Assembly (NCBI GenBank): GCA_021776655.1
Contig: JAJFFK010000002.1
Location: 153,647-217,646, forward strand
Origin: Henriciella sp.
Lineage (GTDB): Bacteria > Pseudomonadota > Alphaproteobacteria > Caulobacterales > Hyphomonadaceae
Length of the DNA: 64,000 nt
Reading direction: 5' to 3'
Part shown: positions 44,600 to 53,559 of the stretch, in pieces
How the letters are laid out: each line of letters starts with the position of its first letter
Position numbering within the stretch: the stretch's first letter is position 1
Translations under genes and position numbers: made by a program
Notes under the pieces: generated by a model
What the model saw: the letters and a program-made list of their open reading frames with translations, nothing else
Told to the model about the DNA's origin: nothing
Database searches by the model: none

Positions 44600-44624
44600 T
44601 CAATTGGTCCAGTGGACCAATTGA
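44600..44624. promoter_or_regulatory. Perfect 25-bp palindrome after metH (GntR-operator-like)
   Basis: Arms TCAATTGGTCCA and TGGACCAATTGA around one central G, with no mismatch. A second small hairpin, TTTGAC-GAAA-GTCAAA (44584-44599), overlaps the metH stop just before. No T run follows, so terminator function is unlikely. The TTGGTCC...GGACCAA core resembles operators of FadR-type GntR regulators. No regulator gene is adjacent. Confidence 0.5.
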
Positions 44625-44659
44625 AGTTGAGGAGGCCACGGTAGTGGCTGAGGTGAGGA

Positions 44660-44765
44660 TTGCCTCGCGCTAAGACGCTACGCGTCACGCGGTGCCAAGC
44701 GGGTTTCGCGACAGCGCTGTGCGCTGCCACGTGAACCGGAGGGCGTTAGCGCGGGGCAAAACAAG
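44660..44765. repeat. Dispersed palindromic repeat, family C
   Basis: About 100 bp with outer arms GCCTCGCGCTAA and TTAGCGCGGGGC, and inner CGACAGCGCTGTGCGCTGCC and GTGAACC. The same unit occurs around 20.6-21.1 kb and in tandem at 63.4-63.9 kb. It separates metH from the convergent 100-aa membrane protein gene. Confidence 0.85.
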
Positions 44766-44771
44766 AGCCCC

Positions 44772-45074
44772 CTAATCTTCTTTTGGGGCGGCACGTCCGG
44801 TGACCTGGTCATGCAGTGAGGTATCAATCCGAAAATGCGCCAGGACATATTCCGCGATGACACGAAGCACGAAAATCGCAATGACCACAGCGATTGGCGT
44901 CTTGATCAGGCCCCACAATGCCGTATCCCAATCGGTCCCGATATATTTGATCCAGAACCAGATCATTTTCAGGCCGTGCCAGAGGATGGCGACGATGCCG
45001 AAATAGTAGAGCAACCGCGTCAGCGTCCCGCCCATCGGCTTCTCAAAGCTCAAAAATCGCGTCAGAAAATCCAT
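44772..45074 (-). CDS. DUF6460-like two-span membrane protein (100 aa)
   Basis: A 100-residue protein: amphipathic N-terminus ([20 protein letters not shown]), two membrane segments (about 22-42 and 58-80), and a short polar C-terminus. It is divergent from efp. The DUF6460 name is from pattern memory; function is unknown. Confidence 0.65.
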   Translation of the reverse strand: MDFLTRFLSFEKPMGGTLTRLLYYFGIVAILWHGLKMIWFWIKYIGTDWDTALWGLIKTPIAVVIAIFVLRVIAEYVLAHFRIDTSLHDQVTGRAAPKED

Positions 45075-45196
45075 ATCAACACCCCTTCAAATCCAATGAA
45101 CCTGTATTAGAGCCCGAACCGCTTGATCTGTCCACAAAACTTGACCCCGCGTGCCGCCCCGGTTACCCCGCGCGCTCTATATATCAGGACACGCAC

Positions 45197-45763
45197 ATGG
45201 CCAAGATCAACGGAAACGAAATCAAGCCGAACATGGTGATTGAGCATAATGGCAGTGTCTGGCGAGCGATGAAAACCAATTCGGTCAAGCCAGGTAAAGG
45301 CGGCGCCTTCAATCAGGTTGAAATGCGCAACCTGTTCAACGGGTCGAAAGCCAATGAACGGTTCCGGGCCAATGCGTCGGTTGAGCGCGTGCGGCTGGAG
45401 CAGAAAGACTATCAATACCTGTTCGACGCCGGTGAGGCTTATGCCTTCATGGATCAGGAAACGTTCGAACAAATCGAGCTTCAAAAAGACTTTGTGGGCG
45501 AAGATGGCGACTTCCTGCAAGACGGCATGACGGTGATGATAGAATTTTACGAAGAGACCCCGATCAGTGTCGCGGTGCCTGATCAGATCACCTTAATTGT
45601 CGAAGAAACCGAGCCTGTGGTCAAAGGCCAGACAGCGGCCAACAGTTTCAAACCGGCAACTTGCGACAATGGCGTACGGATCACGGTTCCGCCTTTCATC
45701 GAGGTTGGCGAGAAGGTTATCGTCCAGACCTCTGACCGCACTTACTTACGCCGCGCGGATTAG
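45197..45763 (+). CDS. efp: Translation elongation factor P
   Basis: A 188-residue EF-P, full length with three beta-barrel domains: KOW-like domain 1 ([15 protein letters not shown]), the OB domains, and the closing [13 protein letters not shown]. The loop KPGKGGAF carries Lys34, the residue beta-lysylated in many bacteria; no modification genes are seen here. It relieves ribosome stalling at polyproline. The following gene is suhB. Confidence 0.97.
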   Translation: MAKINGNEIKPNMVIEHNGSVWRAMKTNSVKPGKGGAFNQVEMRNLFNGSKANERFRANASVERVRLEQKDYQYLFDAGEAYAFMDQETFEQIELQKDFVGEDGDFLQDGMTVMIEFYEETPISVAVPDQITLIVEETEPVVKGQTAANSFKPATCDNGVRITVPPFIEVGEKVIVQTSDRTYLRRAD

Positions 45764-45830
45764 CGCAGCCCCTGAGCCTGGTTCATGTCCGCGCAGCGAA
45801 CGCAGCCCGTTAAATCAAGAAAGCCTACGC

Positions 45831-46649
45831 ATGTCTAAACCATCCGCCCTCGGAAATGTCATCATCGAGGCCGCCCGCCGGGCTGGCCGCTCATTGGCGC
45901 GCGATTTCGGCGAGGTCGAATATTTGCAGGTTTCGCGCAAAGGCCCGGGGGATTTCGTTTCAAAAGCCGATCACGAGGCCGAAGAGATCATCTATGAAAC
46001 GCTGACCAAGGCCCGGCCTGGCTATGGTTTCGTCATGGAAGAGCGCGGCATTGTCGAAGGCAGCGATAAGACCAATCGCTTCATTGTCGATCCGCTCGAC
46101 GGGACATTGAATTTCCTGCACGGGCAGCCGCACTATGCCGTCTCGATTGCGCTGGAACGCGAAGGCGTGCTGTATTCCGGCTGCGTCTATGATGTCTCAC
46201 GCAATGAGATTTTCTGGGCCGAAAAGGGCCGCGGGGCCTGGCTCGATCAGCACAAGCTGCGCGTCTCCAGTCGTCATGGTCTGGACAGTTCAGTGATCGC
46301 CACCGGAATGCCGTGGATTGGAAAACCCGACGAAGCGCACACAAGGTTTGCTAATGAAATTGCTGCGATGACGCCGGTTTGCGCCGGTATCCGCCGCAAT
46401 GGCTCGGCGGCGCTGGACCTCGCCTGGGTTGCTTCTGGCCGGTTTGATGGCTTCTGGGAGCGCGGTCTGAAATCCTGGGATATTGCCGCTGGCATGATCC
46501 TGGTACGTGAAGCGGGCGGTATCACAACCGAGATTGATGGCGGCGATCCCTTGCTCACCGGCTCGATACTCAGCGCCAATCCAGATCTGCACCCCGAGCT
46601 CGAAAAGCGTATCCGCAAAGCCGCAAGTTTCGCGCCTAAGGCAAGCTAG
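45831..46649 (+). CDS. suhB: Inositol monophosphatase family protein
   Basis: A 272-residue Li+-sensitive phosphatase-fold protein. Metal ligands are in SKADHEAEEI, the Glu pair VMEERG, FIVDPLDGTLNFLHG and KSWDIAAGMILVREAGG. It hydrolyses inositol-1-phosphate or related phosphomonoesters; SuhB also assists rRNA transcription in E. coli. A short remnant of repeat family C (about 45770-45798) lies between efp and this gene. Start ATG 45831 fits the family N-terminus. Confidence 0.92.
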   Translation: MSKPSALGNVIIEAARRAGRSLARDFGEVEYLQVSRKGPGDFVSKADHEAEEIIYETLTKARPGYGFVMEERGIVEGSDKTNRFIVDPLDGTLNFLHGQPHYAVSIALEREGVLYSGCVYDVSRNEIFWAEKGRGAWLDQHKLRVSSRHGLDSSVIATGMPWIGKPDEAHTRFANEIAAMTPVCAGIRRNGSAALDLAWVASGRFDGFWERGLKSWDIAAGMILVREAGGITTEIDGGDPLLTGSILSANPDLHPELEKRIRKAASFAPKAS

Positions 46650-47209
46650 CTCTCAAGCTCAACATCCCAATAGAGGTAATCCATCCAGGTTTCATGCAGG
46701 TGGTGCGGCGGGAATTTTCGACCTATCTCCTGGAGCTGGTAGTTAGAGGGGCGCGCCGGTTTAATCGCCGGATGCATCCGAACATCACGCGGCATCCGCC
46801 CACCCTTCTTGAGATTACACGGCGAACAGGCCGCGACGATATTGTCCCAACTGGTCCGCCCACCTTTCGAGCGAGGGATTACGTGATCAAAGGTCAGATC
46901 ATGCGGCGAATGACAGTACACACAGGCAAACCCGTCACGTAGAAACACGTTGAACCTGGTAAAAGCAGGCTTGCGATCTTGCCGGACGAATTCACGCAGC
47001 GCGATGACCGACGGCAGGCGCATCTCGAAACTTGGCGATCGCACGACATGATCGTATTCAGCAATGATATCGACGCGATCAAGGAACACCGCCTTGACGA
47101 CATCCTGCCAGCACCAAAGCGACAGCGGATAATACGATAATGGCCGGTAATCGGCATTCAAAACCAGTGCGGGCCGTCCAATCGGCGGCGCGGCGACGAC
47201 CTCAGACAT
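46646..47209 (-). CDS. HNH endonuclease family protein
   Basis: A 187-residue protein with a zinc-bound HNH domain: CVYCHSPHDLTFDHVIPRSKGG, then WDNIVAACSPCNLKKGG, giving two CxxC pairs plus DH and N. The N-terminal ~80 residues (VLNADYRPLSYYPLSLWCWQ) are the conserved cyanobacterial/alphaproteobacterial HNH lead-in. It is a chromosomal single-copy family of unknown role, convergent with suhB by 4 bases. Confidence 0.92.
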   Translation of the reverse strand: MSEVVAAPPIGRPALVLNADYRPLSYYPLSLWCWQDVVKAVFLDRVDIIAEYDHVVRSPSFEMRLPSVIALREFVRQDRKPAFTRFNVFLRDGFACVYCHSPHDLTFDHVIPRSKGGRTSWDNIVAACSPCNLKKGGRMPRDVRMHPAIKPARPSNYQLQEIGRKFPPHHLHETWMDYLYWDVELES

Positions 47210-47323
47210 GACAGAACGCTCCGCTCATGTGGGTCACATATCTATGGAACTTGGTTTTGAACGCGCGCCTCCTTGTGATTCAGGGCATCAAGACTGATTC
47301 CCCATCAAGAGAGTATGACATGA

Positions 47324-47977
47324 TTACGATCTGTCCAGAGTTGGATTGCTTCTCGCCCGCCGCTGGGCATTCAGCCAGCCCCATAAAAGATGCGCCGCCA
47401 CGCCGCGATACGGCCGCCACGCCTCAGCCAATCGCATGAATGCTTTGGCGTCATGGCGCCGGTCGAGGTTGCTGAGTTGGCGATACGCCTCCATCACGCC
47501 AACATCTCCGACCGGGAAAGCATCGACCTGCCCGAGGGCATTCATCAAGAAAAGCTCAGCCGTCCACGGGCCTATGCCTTTAACCGCCAGTAAGTCGTCA
47601 CGGGCCACATCAGTTGAACTGTTCCGCAAGCGGTCAAAGCACAAAGCATCACTCTCAACAGCTATGGCGATGGACCGCATATGCGCCACTTTCGGCCTCG
47701 ACATACCGCAAGCCCGCAAGCCATCCTGATCACAGGCCAGAACAGATGTCGGGCTGATATCTGGTCCAAGATAGGCTTGTACGCGGCCCCAGATCGCATC
47801 TGCTGCGCGCGTCGAGATCAACTGATATGCGACGGTTCGAGCCAGTGTTTCATAGCTCGCTGACGTGCTGCGCCAGACCGGGATCCCGACCACGGCATAG
47901 GCCTCTGCTAGCGCGCCGTCCCGACCTGCCAATTCTTCACATCCGGCCTTTAGCAGCTGTTCGTTCGGCCCACTCAC
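47324..47977 (-). CDS. AlkA-like DNA-3-methyladenine glycosylase (HhH-GPD)
   Basis: A 217-residue HhH-GPD protein: VKGIGPWTAELFLMNALGQVD carries the hairpin, and the catalytic Asp is in FPVGDVGVMEAY. This is the AlkA/Mag subgroup that removes alkylated purines. There is no AlkA N-terminal TBP-like domain, as in many short members. It is the last gene of the ftsE-ftsX-plsC series, overlapping plsC by 4 bases. Confidence 0.9.
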   Translation of the reverse strand: MSGPNEQLLKAGCEELAGRDGALAEAYAVVGIPVWRSTSASYETLARTVAYQLISTRAADAIWGRVQAYLGPDISPTSVLACDQDGLRACGMSRPKVAHMRSIAIAVESDALCFDRLRNSSTDVARDDLLAVKGIGPWTAELFLMNALGQVDAFPVGDVGVMEAYRQLSNLDRRHDAKAFMRLAEAWRPYRGVAAHLLWGWLNAQRRARSNPTLDRS

Positions 47978-48714
47978 CGCGCGGCTCTGGCAGCCAGTTC
48001 TTCTTCGGCCAGCTTGCTCGACGCCGTTTCCAAAGCATCGATCAAGGTTGGCAGCATCTCAGTGTGCTTCAAGCCAGGATCAATCTGCGGCAGGATTTCA
48101 TAGACAATCGTGCCCGGCGTCCGGGTTAGTCCATGCGCTGGCCAGCACAGGCCTGAATTGGTCGCGACAGGTACGATTGGAATGGCCAGCGCCTTGTAAA
48201 ATGCCCGGACGCCAGCTGGTTTGTAATCTGGCTCAGCTCCCGGCAGCGCCCGCGTGCCTTCCGGGAAGATCACGATCTGTCGTCCCTTGCCAACCATAAC
48301 CCGTTCGCGCGCAACCTTCAGCATATGTTTCAGTGTGCGCGCTGTCCCATTACGATCGATTGCCAGCATTTGCGCCCGCATCGAGTACCAACCCAGCCCC
48401 GGATACCATAAAAGCTCTCGTTTCATCACGATCACCGGGTCTCGAAACATCAGAAATGGTGCGAAAATATCCAACATCGCCATATGTTTTCCAGCCATGA
48501 TCACTGGCCCGTCAGGGATATTTTCCCGGCCGCGCACTTCGACCTTGATGCCAACGATCCAGCGCAGGCCGATCACCACCAAGTGCGAGTAAAGACGCAT
48601 CACACCTGACGACGCCTTCTGCCCGATCACCAGGGCCGGCAAACAAACAAGCGTGACCACTGTCATCGTGCCATAGAGCCAGAGGAAATAGAGAACCGAT
48701 CTGAATGTCTTCAC
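47974..48714 (-). CDS. plsC: 1-acyl-sn-glycerol-3-phosphate acyltransferase
   Basis: A 246-residue PlsC with N-terminal membrane segments and the acyltransferase motifs HMAMLD (HX4D, within AGKHMAMLDIFAPF) and IFPEGTRALPG. It makes phosphatidic acid from lysophosphatidic acid at the inner membrane. It overlaps both ftsX and the glycosylase gene by 4 bases each. Confidence 0.95.
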   Translation of the reverse strand: MKTFRSVLYFLWLYGTMTVVTLVCLPALVIGQKASSGVMRLYSHLVVIGLRWIVGIKVEVRGRENIPDGPVIMAGKHMAMLDIFAPFLMFRDPVIVMKRELLWYPGLGWYSMRAQMLAIDRNGTARTLKHMLKVARERVMVGKGRQIVIFPEGTRALPGAEPDYKPAGVRAFYKALAIPIVPVATNSGLCWPAHGLTRTPGTIVYEILPQIDPGLKHTEMLPTLIDALETASSKLAEEELAARAAR

Positions 48715-49586
48715 AATGTTTCCCTAAGCGATGTCATAACCGTCAACCGCGCGGCCATACGGGCCGCCAATCCAGCCGCAACAGGTGTCACCAAAAGGAT
48801 GACGAAATCCCAAAAATCAAGACTCAATTGTGGTAATAGCTGCGCTTCTATCTCACCAGCCTGCGCACCTGTCACCACAATCATTGCCGTCATCATCAGG
48901 GCCGCAATCGCGCCGCCCGCGCCGGCTTTCAAGGCCAGTAGCCAGAAACGGCGCTCAAATAGTCCTGCAATATAGCGATCTTCGGCGCCCGACAGATGCA
49001 GCACGTCAACGATATCGCGCCGGGCCAGCAAGGCAGCATGAGTGGCAAACGCAATCACAGCAATCGCTGTGGTCGATAGTAAAACAACCACGCCAAACGC
49101 AATCATCCGCAGCACGGCCAGCAGGTCTTTGACATCATCGGAATATTGCCAGTTTGAGGCCGCAATAGCGTCAAGGCCATGCTCAATCAGGACATCCTCA
49201 ATTTGCGGTGCCAAAAGCGTTCCGTCATCCGACACCGCCTCAACGACAATAATCAAGGGTTGCGGCAGGCCTGCAGGCATTCCGCCGCTCCCAAAGAAGG
49301 GCTCCAATGCTTCATCAATTTCATCCCGGCTGAGCAGCCGCGCCGATTCTACCCCGGCAATGTCGCGCACAATGTGTGTCGCAGCCTCGGCAGAACGCCG
49401 GTCTGTGCTACGCAACTGCACTGTCACTTCCCCTTCAATCTGCGCGCCCCATGCTTTCGCAGCCGTGTACGTCCCGCGTGTGGTTAGGGCCGCCAGCGCG
49501 GCGAGAAAACACAAGGCCCCGACAACGAAGAAGAGGGCCGCTTCGCGCGCGTCACTGATCGGCAATAATGGCGTCTCTCGTTTCAT
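48711..49586 (-). CDS. ftsX: Cell division protein FtsX
   Basis: A 291-residue FtsX with four membrane segments (about 18-38, 163-187, 214-236, 256-280) and a periplasmic domain between the first two. Its sequence is divergent, as is usual. It pairs with FtsE encoded upstream (4-base overlap). In E. coli FtsEX activates EnvC; an EnvC-like gene is present near 57 kb. Confidence 0.9.
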   Translation of the reverse strand: MKRETPLLPISDAREAALFFVVGALCFLAALAALTTRGTYTAAKAWGAQIEGEVTVQLRSTDRRSAEAATHIVRDIAGVESARLLSRDEIDEALEPFFGSGGMPAGLPQPLIIVVEAVSDDGTLLAPQIEDVLIEHGLDAIAASNWQYSDDVKDLLAVLRMIAFGVVVLLSTTAIAVIAFATHAALLARRDIVDVLHLSGAEDRYIAGLFERRFWLLALKAGAGGAIAALMMTAMIVVTGAQAGEIEAQLLPQLSLDFWDFVILLVTPVAAGLAARMAARLTVMTSLRETL

Positions 49587-50299
49587 GCTGCCCCCCCGCG
49601 CTCAACATCGCGTGCCAGCAAGCCATTGTTCAGTGTGATTACGGGTGCATCCGTATCCCGAAGTAATTCAAGATCATGCGTTGCAATGACGACGGTCGTG
49701 CCGACACGTTTGTTCAGTTCTGAAAACAAGCGCAAAATGCGCCGCCCCATATCCGGATCGACATTGCCGGTTGGTTCGTCTGCAATCAACAGGTCCGGCT
49801 TGTTGATCAGCGCCCGCGCAATCGCCACGCGTTGTTGTTCGCCGCCAGAGAGTGAGGGCGTCAAGGCGTCAACCCGCTCACCAAGGCCAACCCAGCGCAG
49901 CAGGTCCGCAACTTCCTCTTGGTAACTCTCGCGTTTGCGCCCGGCGACCCGCATCGGCAGAGCAGCATTCTCAAACGCTGTGAGATGATCGAGCAAGCGG
50001 AACTCCTGAAACACAACCCCAACACGCCGTCGCAGAGCCGCCAGCTGTTTGCGTTTCAATTCCGCCGTCTGCTGCCCAAATAACCGAATCACACCGCGAG
50101 TTGGGGCGTGCGCCAGATACATCAATTTGAGCAATGATGATTTTCCAGCCCCAGATGGTCCGGTCAGGAACGTGAACGAGCCTTGACGCAAGATCAGGTC
50201 AACCTCACTCAGAACCTCGCCGGTACGGTCATAGCGCAAGGTTACACCGTCCAAACGGACGGCTGGCTCATCTCTCAGGTCAGGCTTGAAAGGGGACAT
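49583..50299 (-). CDS. ftsE: Cell division ATP-binding protein FtsE
   Basis: A 238-residue ABC ATPase: LTGPSGAGKSSLLKLMYL (Walker A), SLSGGEQQRVAIARALINKP (signature), LLIADEPTGNVDPDMG (Walker B with the FtsE-type GNVD). It forms the cytoplasmic partner of FtsX in septal peptidoglycan hydrolase control. It is first of a four-gene overlapping operon and divergent from the MJ0042 zinc-ribbon gene. Confidence 0.95.
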   Translation of the reverse strand: MSPFKPDLRDEPAVRLDGVTLRYDRTGEVLSEVDLILRQGSFTFLTGPSGAGKSSLLKLMYLAHAPTRGVIRLFGQQTAELKRKQLAALRRRVGVVFQEFRLLDHLTAFENAALPMRVAGRKRESYQEEVADLLRWVGLGERVDALTPSLSGGEQQRVAIARALINKPDLLIADEPTGNVDPDMGRRILRLFSELNKRVGTTVVIATHDLELLRDTDAPVITLNNGLLARDVERGGAA

Positions 50300-50367
50300 G
50301 CAAAAGCCTTTGGATTAGAGTATTCATGATATCGACTATTCCAGTGAATTGCGCGATTGTCCAAGCC

Positions 50368-51036
50368 ATGATCCTCACTTGCCCAGACTGCGAGACTCAG
50401 TATTTCGCAGAAGACTCAACAATTGGTGACAGCGGACGCACAGTCAAATGTGCGACCTGCGGGCATTCGTGGTTTGTCGGGCCAGAAGGCGCGCGCAATC
50501 CAGCCGCAAATATTGCCGGTGCCCACGAAGCTTACCGATTGAAAGTGCGCGAGCGGCGGCAGCGAAAGAGCCGCAGCGCCGCGATGACAGCTTGGGCGAT
50601 CACCGGCGCGGTGTTCGTAGCGGTGCTCGGCGGAATGTATGTGTTTCGCAAACCGGTGGTCAAAAGCTGGCCGCAAGCCGCCTCGACCTATGCCGCCTTG
50701 GGCCTGGCCGTGAACCGGTTTGATCTTGATTTTCTGGATACAGAATCAGAACGCTTCTTTGATGGAACAACGCCCATTCTCGAAGTGCGAGGAACCGTTC
50801 AAAACACAACACGAAACAATATTTCAGCGCCGCTTGTTCGCGTCATTCTACTCGATGACGATGGCGAGCAAGTCGCGCTGGCCTTCGCGCCTGTCGCCCC
50901 CTCACGCATTCCGGCAGATGCCATCGCGCAGTTTTCGGCGCGGATTGAAAACCCTCCTTTTGAGTCGTTTGAGCTTGAACTCTCATTTGTTCCAGCCGAT
51001 ACCGCACAGGCTGAAACCGGGGCGGAAAACCAATGA
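50368..51036 (+). CDS. MJ0042 zinc-ribbon membrane protein
   Basis: A 222-residue protein starting MILTCPDCETQYFAEDSTIG; the zinc ribbon CPDC ... CATCGHSW matches MJ0042-type N-termini. One membrane segment (about 70-95) follows a basic KVRERRQRKSRS stretch. The C-terminal part (FDGTTPILEVRGTVQNTTR) is a DUF3426-like domain. It overlaps the hpt gene by 4 bases. Role unknown. Confidence 0.88.
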   Translation: MILTCPDCETQYFAEDSTIGDSGRTVKCATCGHSWFVGPEGARNPAANIAGAHEAYRLKVRERRQRKSRSAAMTAWAITGAVFVAVLGGMYVFRKPVVKSWPQAASTYAALGLAVNRFDLDFLDTESERFFDGTTPILEVRGTVQNTTRNNISAPLVRVILLDDDGEQVALAFAPVAPSRIPADAIAQFSARIENPPFESFELELSFVPADTAQAETGAENQ

Positions 51037-51560
51037 CAACACCTGAATTTGATGTGGTCCTTTCAGAAGTTGATCTGATGGCCCGCATTGAAGATCTGGC
51101 AGACCGTTTGGTCCCGCACCTGTCCGGTGAATGGACCGCGATTAATATCCTGATCGGGGCAACACCGTTTACCAGCGATCTGATGAAGGCTCTGGCCCGG
51201 CGCGGCCTTCACCCGGTGCTCGATGCGCTCTGGCTGGAAAGCTACCGTGATGCTCGCGAAAGCTCTGGCCGGGTGGTTGTTCGCGCCGATGTCGCGCGCG
51301 AGGTTAAAGGGCGCGGCGTTTTGATCCTCGACGATGTATTTGACACCGGCCGGACACTGGCCTTTGCGCGCAGCCATTTGCTGGCCAAAGGCGCGCGTAA
51401 AGTTGTCACTTGCGCCCTTGCGCGAAAACCATGGGCACCAACCGGCGACGATGACGTCGACTTTCACGCCTATGATGCGCCGCCGCGCTATCTGGTTGGC
51501 TATGGAATGGATGACGCCGGCAAGTATCGCGGCCTGCCTTATATCGGCGCGCTGGATTAG
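51033..51560 (+). CDS. hpt: Hypoxanthine phosphoribosyltransferase
   Basis: A 175-residue type I PRTase: VLILDDVFDTGRTLAFA is the PRPP-binding loop, and DAPPRYLVGYGMDDAGKYRG with LPYIGAL is the characteristic purine-site end. It converts hypoxanthine or guanine to the nucleotide. It is convergent with rppH by 4 bases. Confidence 0.9.
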   Translation: MTTPEFDVVLSEVDLMARIEDLADRLVPHLSGEWTAINILIGATPFTSDLMKALARRGLHPVLDALWLESYRDARESSGRVVVRADVAREVKGRGVLILDDVFDTGRTLAFARSHLLAKGARKVVTCALARKPWAPTGDDDVDFHAYDAPPRYLVGYGMDDAGKYRGLPYIGALD

Positions 51561-52072
51561 GCTTGTGACTGTGTCGTTGGTTCGGCTGTCTGCGCCCAAC
51601 CTGCAAACCGCTTGGCAACTTCTTCGTAGACGGGTCGTTTGAACGGCACGATCAAGCTCGGGATTTCATCCAGTTTGGCCCAGCGCCAGGCATCAAATTC
51701 GGGTTTGTGCTTATCCAGTCGAACATCGCTATCTGAACCTTTGAACCGTAACGCAAACCATTTTTGGCGTTGCCCCAGATAAGGCCCGCCCATGCGTCGG
51801 CGCAGGTCCATTGGGAAATCATAGTAGAGCCAGTCATCGGTCTCCTCGAGGATGTCGACCAGTTTTGCCGCCACCCCGATCTCTTCGTCCATCTCGCGCA
51901 GCGCCGCTTCGCCAGGTTCCTCCCCGGCATCCACGCCGCCTTGTGGTAGCTGCCATTGAAACGCGCCGCGGCCATTTATGCGTCTGCCTACAAAGACATG
52001 CCCCGCCGCTGAAAACAGGGCGAGCCCAACATTGGCGCGGTAGCGCGCGGGGTCTCTGACGGGATCATTCAC
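51557..52072 (-). CDS. rppH: RNA pyrophosphohydrolase
   Basis: A 171-residue RppH/NudH. The Nudix box GGVDAGEEPGEAALREMDEE is complete with IGV. YRANVGLALFSAAGHVFVGRR and WRWAKLDEIPSLIVPFKRPVY match the family. It removes 5' pyrophosphate from RNA and so starts decay. It overlaps the upstream deacetylase gene by 4 bases. Confidence 0.94.
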   Translation of the reverse strand: MNDPVRDPARYRANVGLALFSAAGHVFVGRRINGRGAFQWQLPQGGVDAGEEPGEAALREMDEEIGVAAKLVDILEETDDWLYYDFPMDLRRRMGGPYLGQRQKWFALRFKGSDSDVRLDKHKPEFDAWRWAKLDEIPSLIVPFKRPVYEEVAKRFAGWAQTAEPTTQSQA

Positions 52073-53331
52073 CCTTGCTGATCTAGCGCAGCCATTTTGA
52101 TTTGCCCAGATGTGCTCGACTGTCTGGCAAAGTGCGACGCAGGGGCCAGAACAAATCCCTTGGCCTCAAGCCGTGTGCTCCATTCCTTCAACAGATCGAT
52201 CGTCACCGGATAGGATATGCCCATGCCGAGAGACGCGCCCTTCTCGGTGGCCTCGGCCTCTAACCGCATCAGCTGTTTGGAAATTTCATCGCCTTCTGGG
52301 CGGGCGTCAATCCAGGCCACTGCCTTGCCAAATGGAACACCTTCACTCGCCGCCATTTCCGAAAATACCGACCGCGACAGGCTGCCATCTTCAAAGAAGG
52401 CCAGCCCCTTTTGCTCTAGGGCATCAAACACCGGGCCGGCTGCATCTGCGCTGGTGGCGAACTTGCCACCCTGATAGTTCATCACGCCAGTATAGGAACG
52501 GGCGCGAGATAGAACTCTGTTGAGACGGCGCGCATTGGTTTCGCGGCCAGCACCAACTTGCAACACCTGTGGATGCGGGCTTTCGCGGCCATAATCATAT
52601 GGCTCCATTGGCAGCTCGATCAGAACTTCATGCCCTGCGGCACGTGCTCGGTTGATCCATGTCTGCAAATTGCTGGTTGTGGGAGCAAAGGATAGCGTAA
52701 TTTCAGGTGGCAACTCGTTGATGGCCGCATTGGTCCGCCCGCGATTGATCCCGAGACCGCCAACGATGATGGAAATTGTTGGCTTGCCCTCACTATTCTC
52801 AAACGCGCGGGCGTAACGCTCAAATTGGGTTTGTGGTCCAGCCGGTTGCGGGCTAGGTTGCGCGGCGACCGTTGCTGTGGAAACCGTCGCGGCAACTGGC
52901 TGATCCGAGAGACCGCTAACCTGGCTTAAAGATTGACCCGGCTGAACCAATCGGCCATTGATCCGCACGGCAGATTGGCTAGATGCACGCGCCATTGTCA
53001 GGCTAGTCGTCGGAGCAGAAGCTGTTCCATACTCAATCCCAAGATCTGGCTGCGGATCACTCTGATCAGTTTCGGTTGCGCTAGCCTCAGTCAGCAAAAT
53101 TGACGTCTGTTGGCGATCTCCGGGTAAACGCGGGTTCAGTCCAGGTGCTATGTCGGGATTATTTTCAAACAAGGCGATGCTTAATGACGGGCTGGCTGCA
53201 TCAGCGTCACCAATCAGATGGATCGTTGCGCCGCCCAGCCCAAGCGTACCCACCAATGTTACAAACCCCAGCGAGCTGTGCACCAGCGCGCTTCTAAGGG
53301 GTGATGGGTCGCGCAGGGTGCGAGATGTCAT
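52069..53331 (-). CDS. Divergent polysaccharide deacetylase family protein
   Basis: A 420-residue protein with N-terminal membrane anchor (about 15-38) and a low-complexity linker. A deacetylase-like barrel follows from about residue 180: PTISIIVGGLGINRGRTNAAI, VLIELPMEPYDYG, GVMNYQGGKFATSADA. This is the YibQ/DUF610 family, usually beside envC and ctpA. Its role in the cell wall is inferred from that neighbourhood. Confidence 0.9.
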   Translation of the reverse strand: MTSRTLRDPSPLRSALVHSSLGFVTLVGTLGLGGATIHLIGDADAASPSLSIALFENNPDIAPGLNPRLPGDRQQTSILLTEASATETDQSDPQPDLGIEYGTASAPTTSLTMARASSQSAVRINGRLVQPGQSLSQVSGLSDQPVAATVSTATVAAQPSPQPAGPQTQFERYARAFENSEGKPTISIIVGGLGINRGRTNAAINELPPEITLSFAPTTSNLQTWINRARAAGHEVLIELPMEPYDYGRESPHPQVLQVGAGRETNARRLNRVLSRARSYTGVMNYQGGKFATSADAAGPVFDALEQKGLAFFEDGSLSRSVFSEMAASEGVPFGKAVAWIDARPEGDEISKQLMRLEAEATEKGASLGMGISYPVTIDLLKEWSTRLEAKGFVLAPASHFARQSSTSGQIKMAALDQQG

Positions 53332-53559
53332 AGAGGGGCTCCAAACTCAAAGTGTTCGCAAGTCGAAGCATCAGAATGCCCACCCAATCGTTAAGAATCG
53401 GCAAACCGGTATTAACTTTTGGGTCGATTTATCACCCGGCAACCGCTCGCTCCGCTGCGCTGTGCCAACGTGTTGTAGACGAAGACGCCGCCGATTGCGC
53501 CTTTAGCAGATAGACACAGGGTCTATCCGCTGAATGTCAGTGCTATTCCGGTTGGCTGA

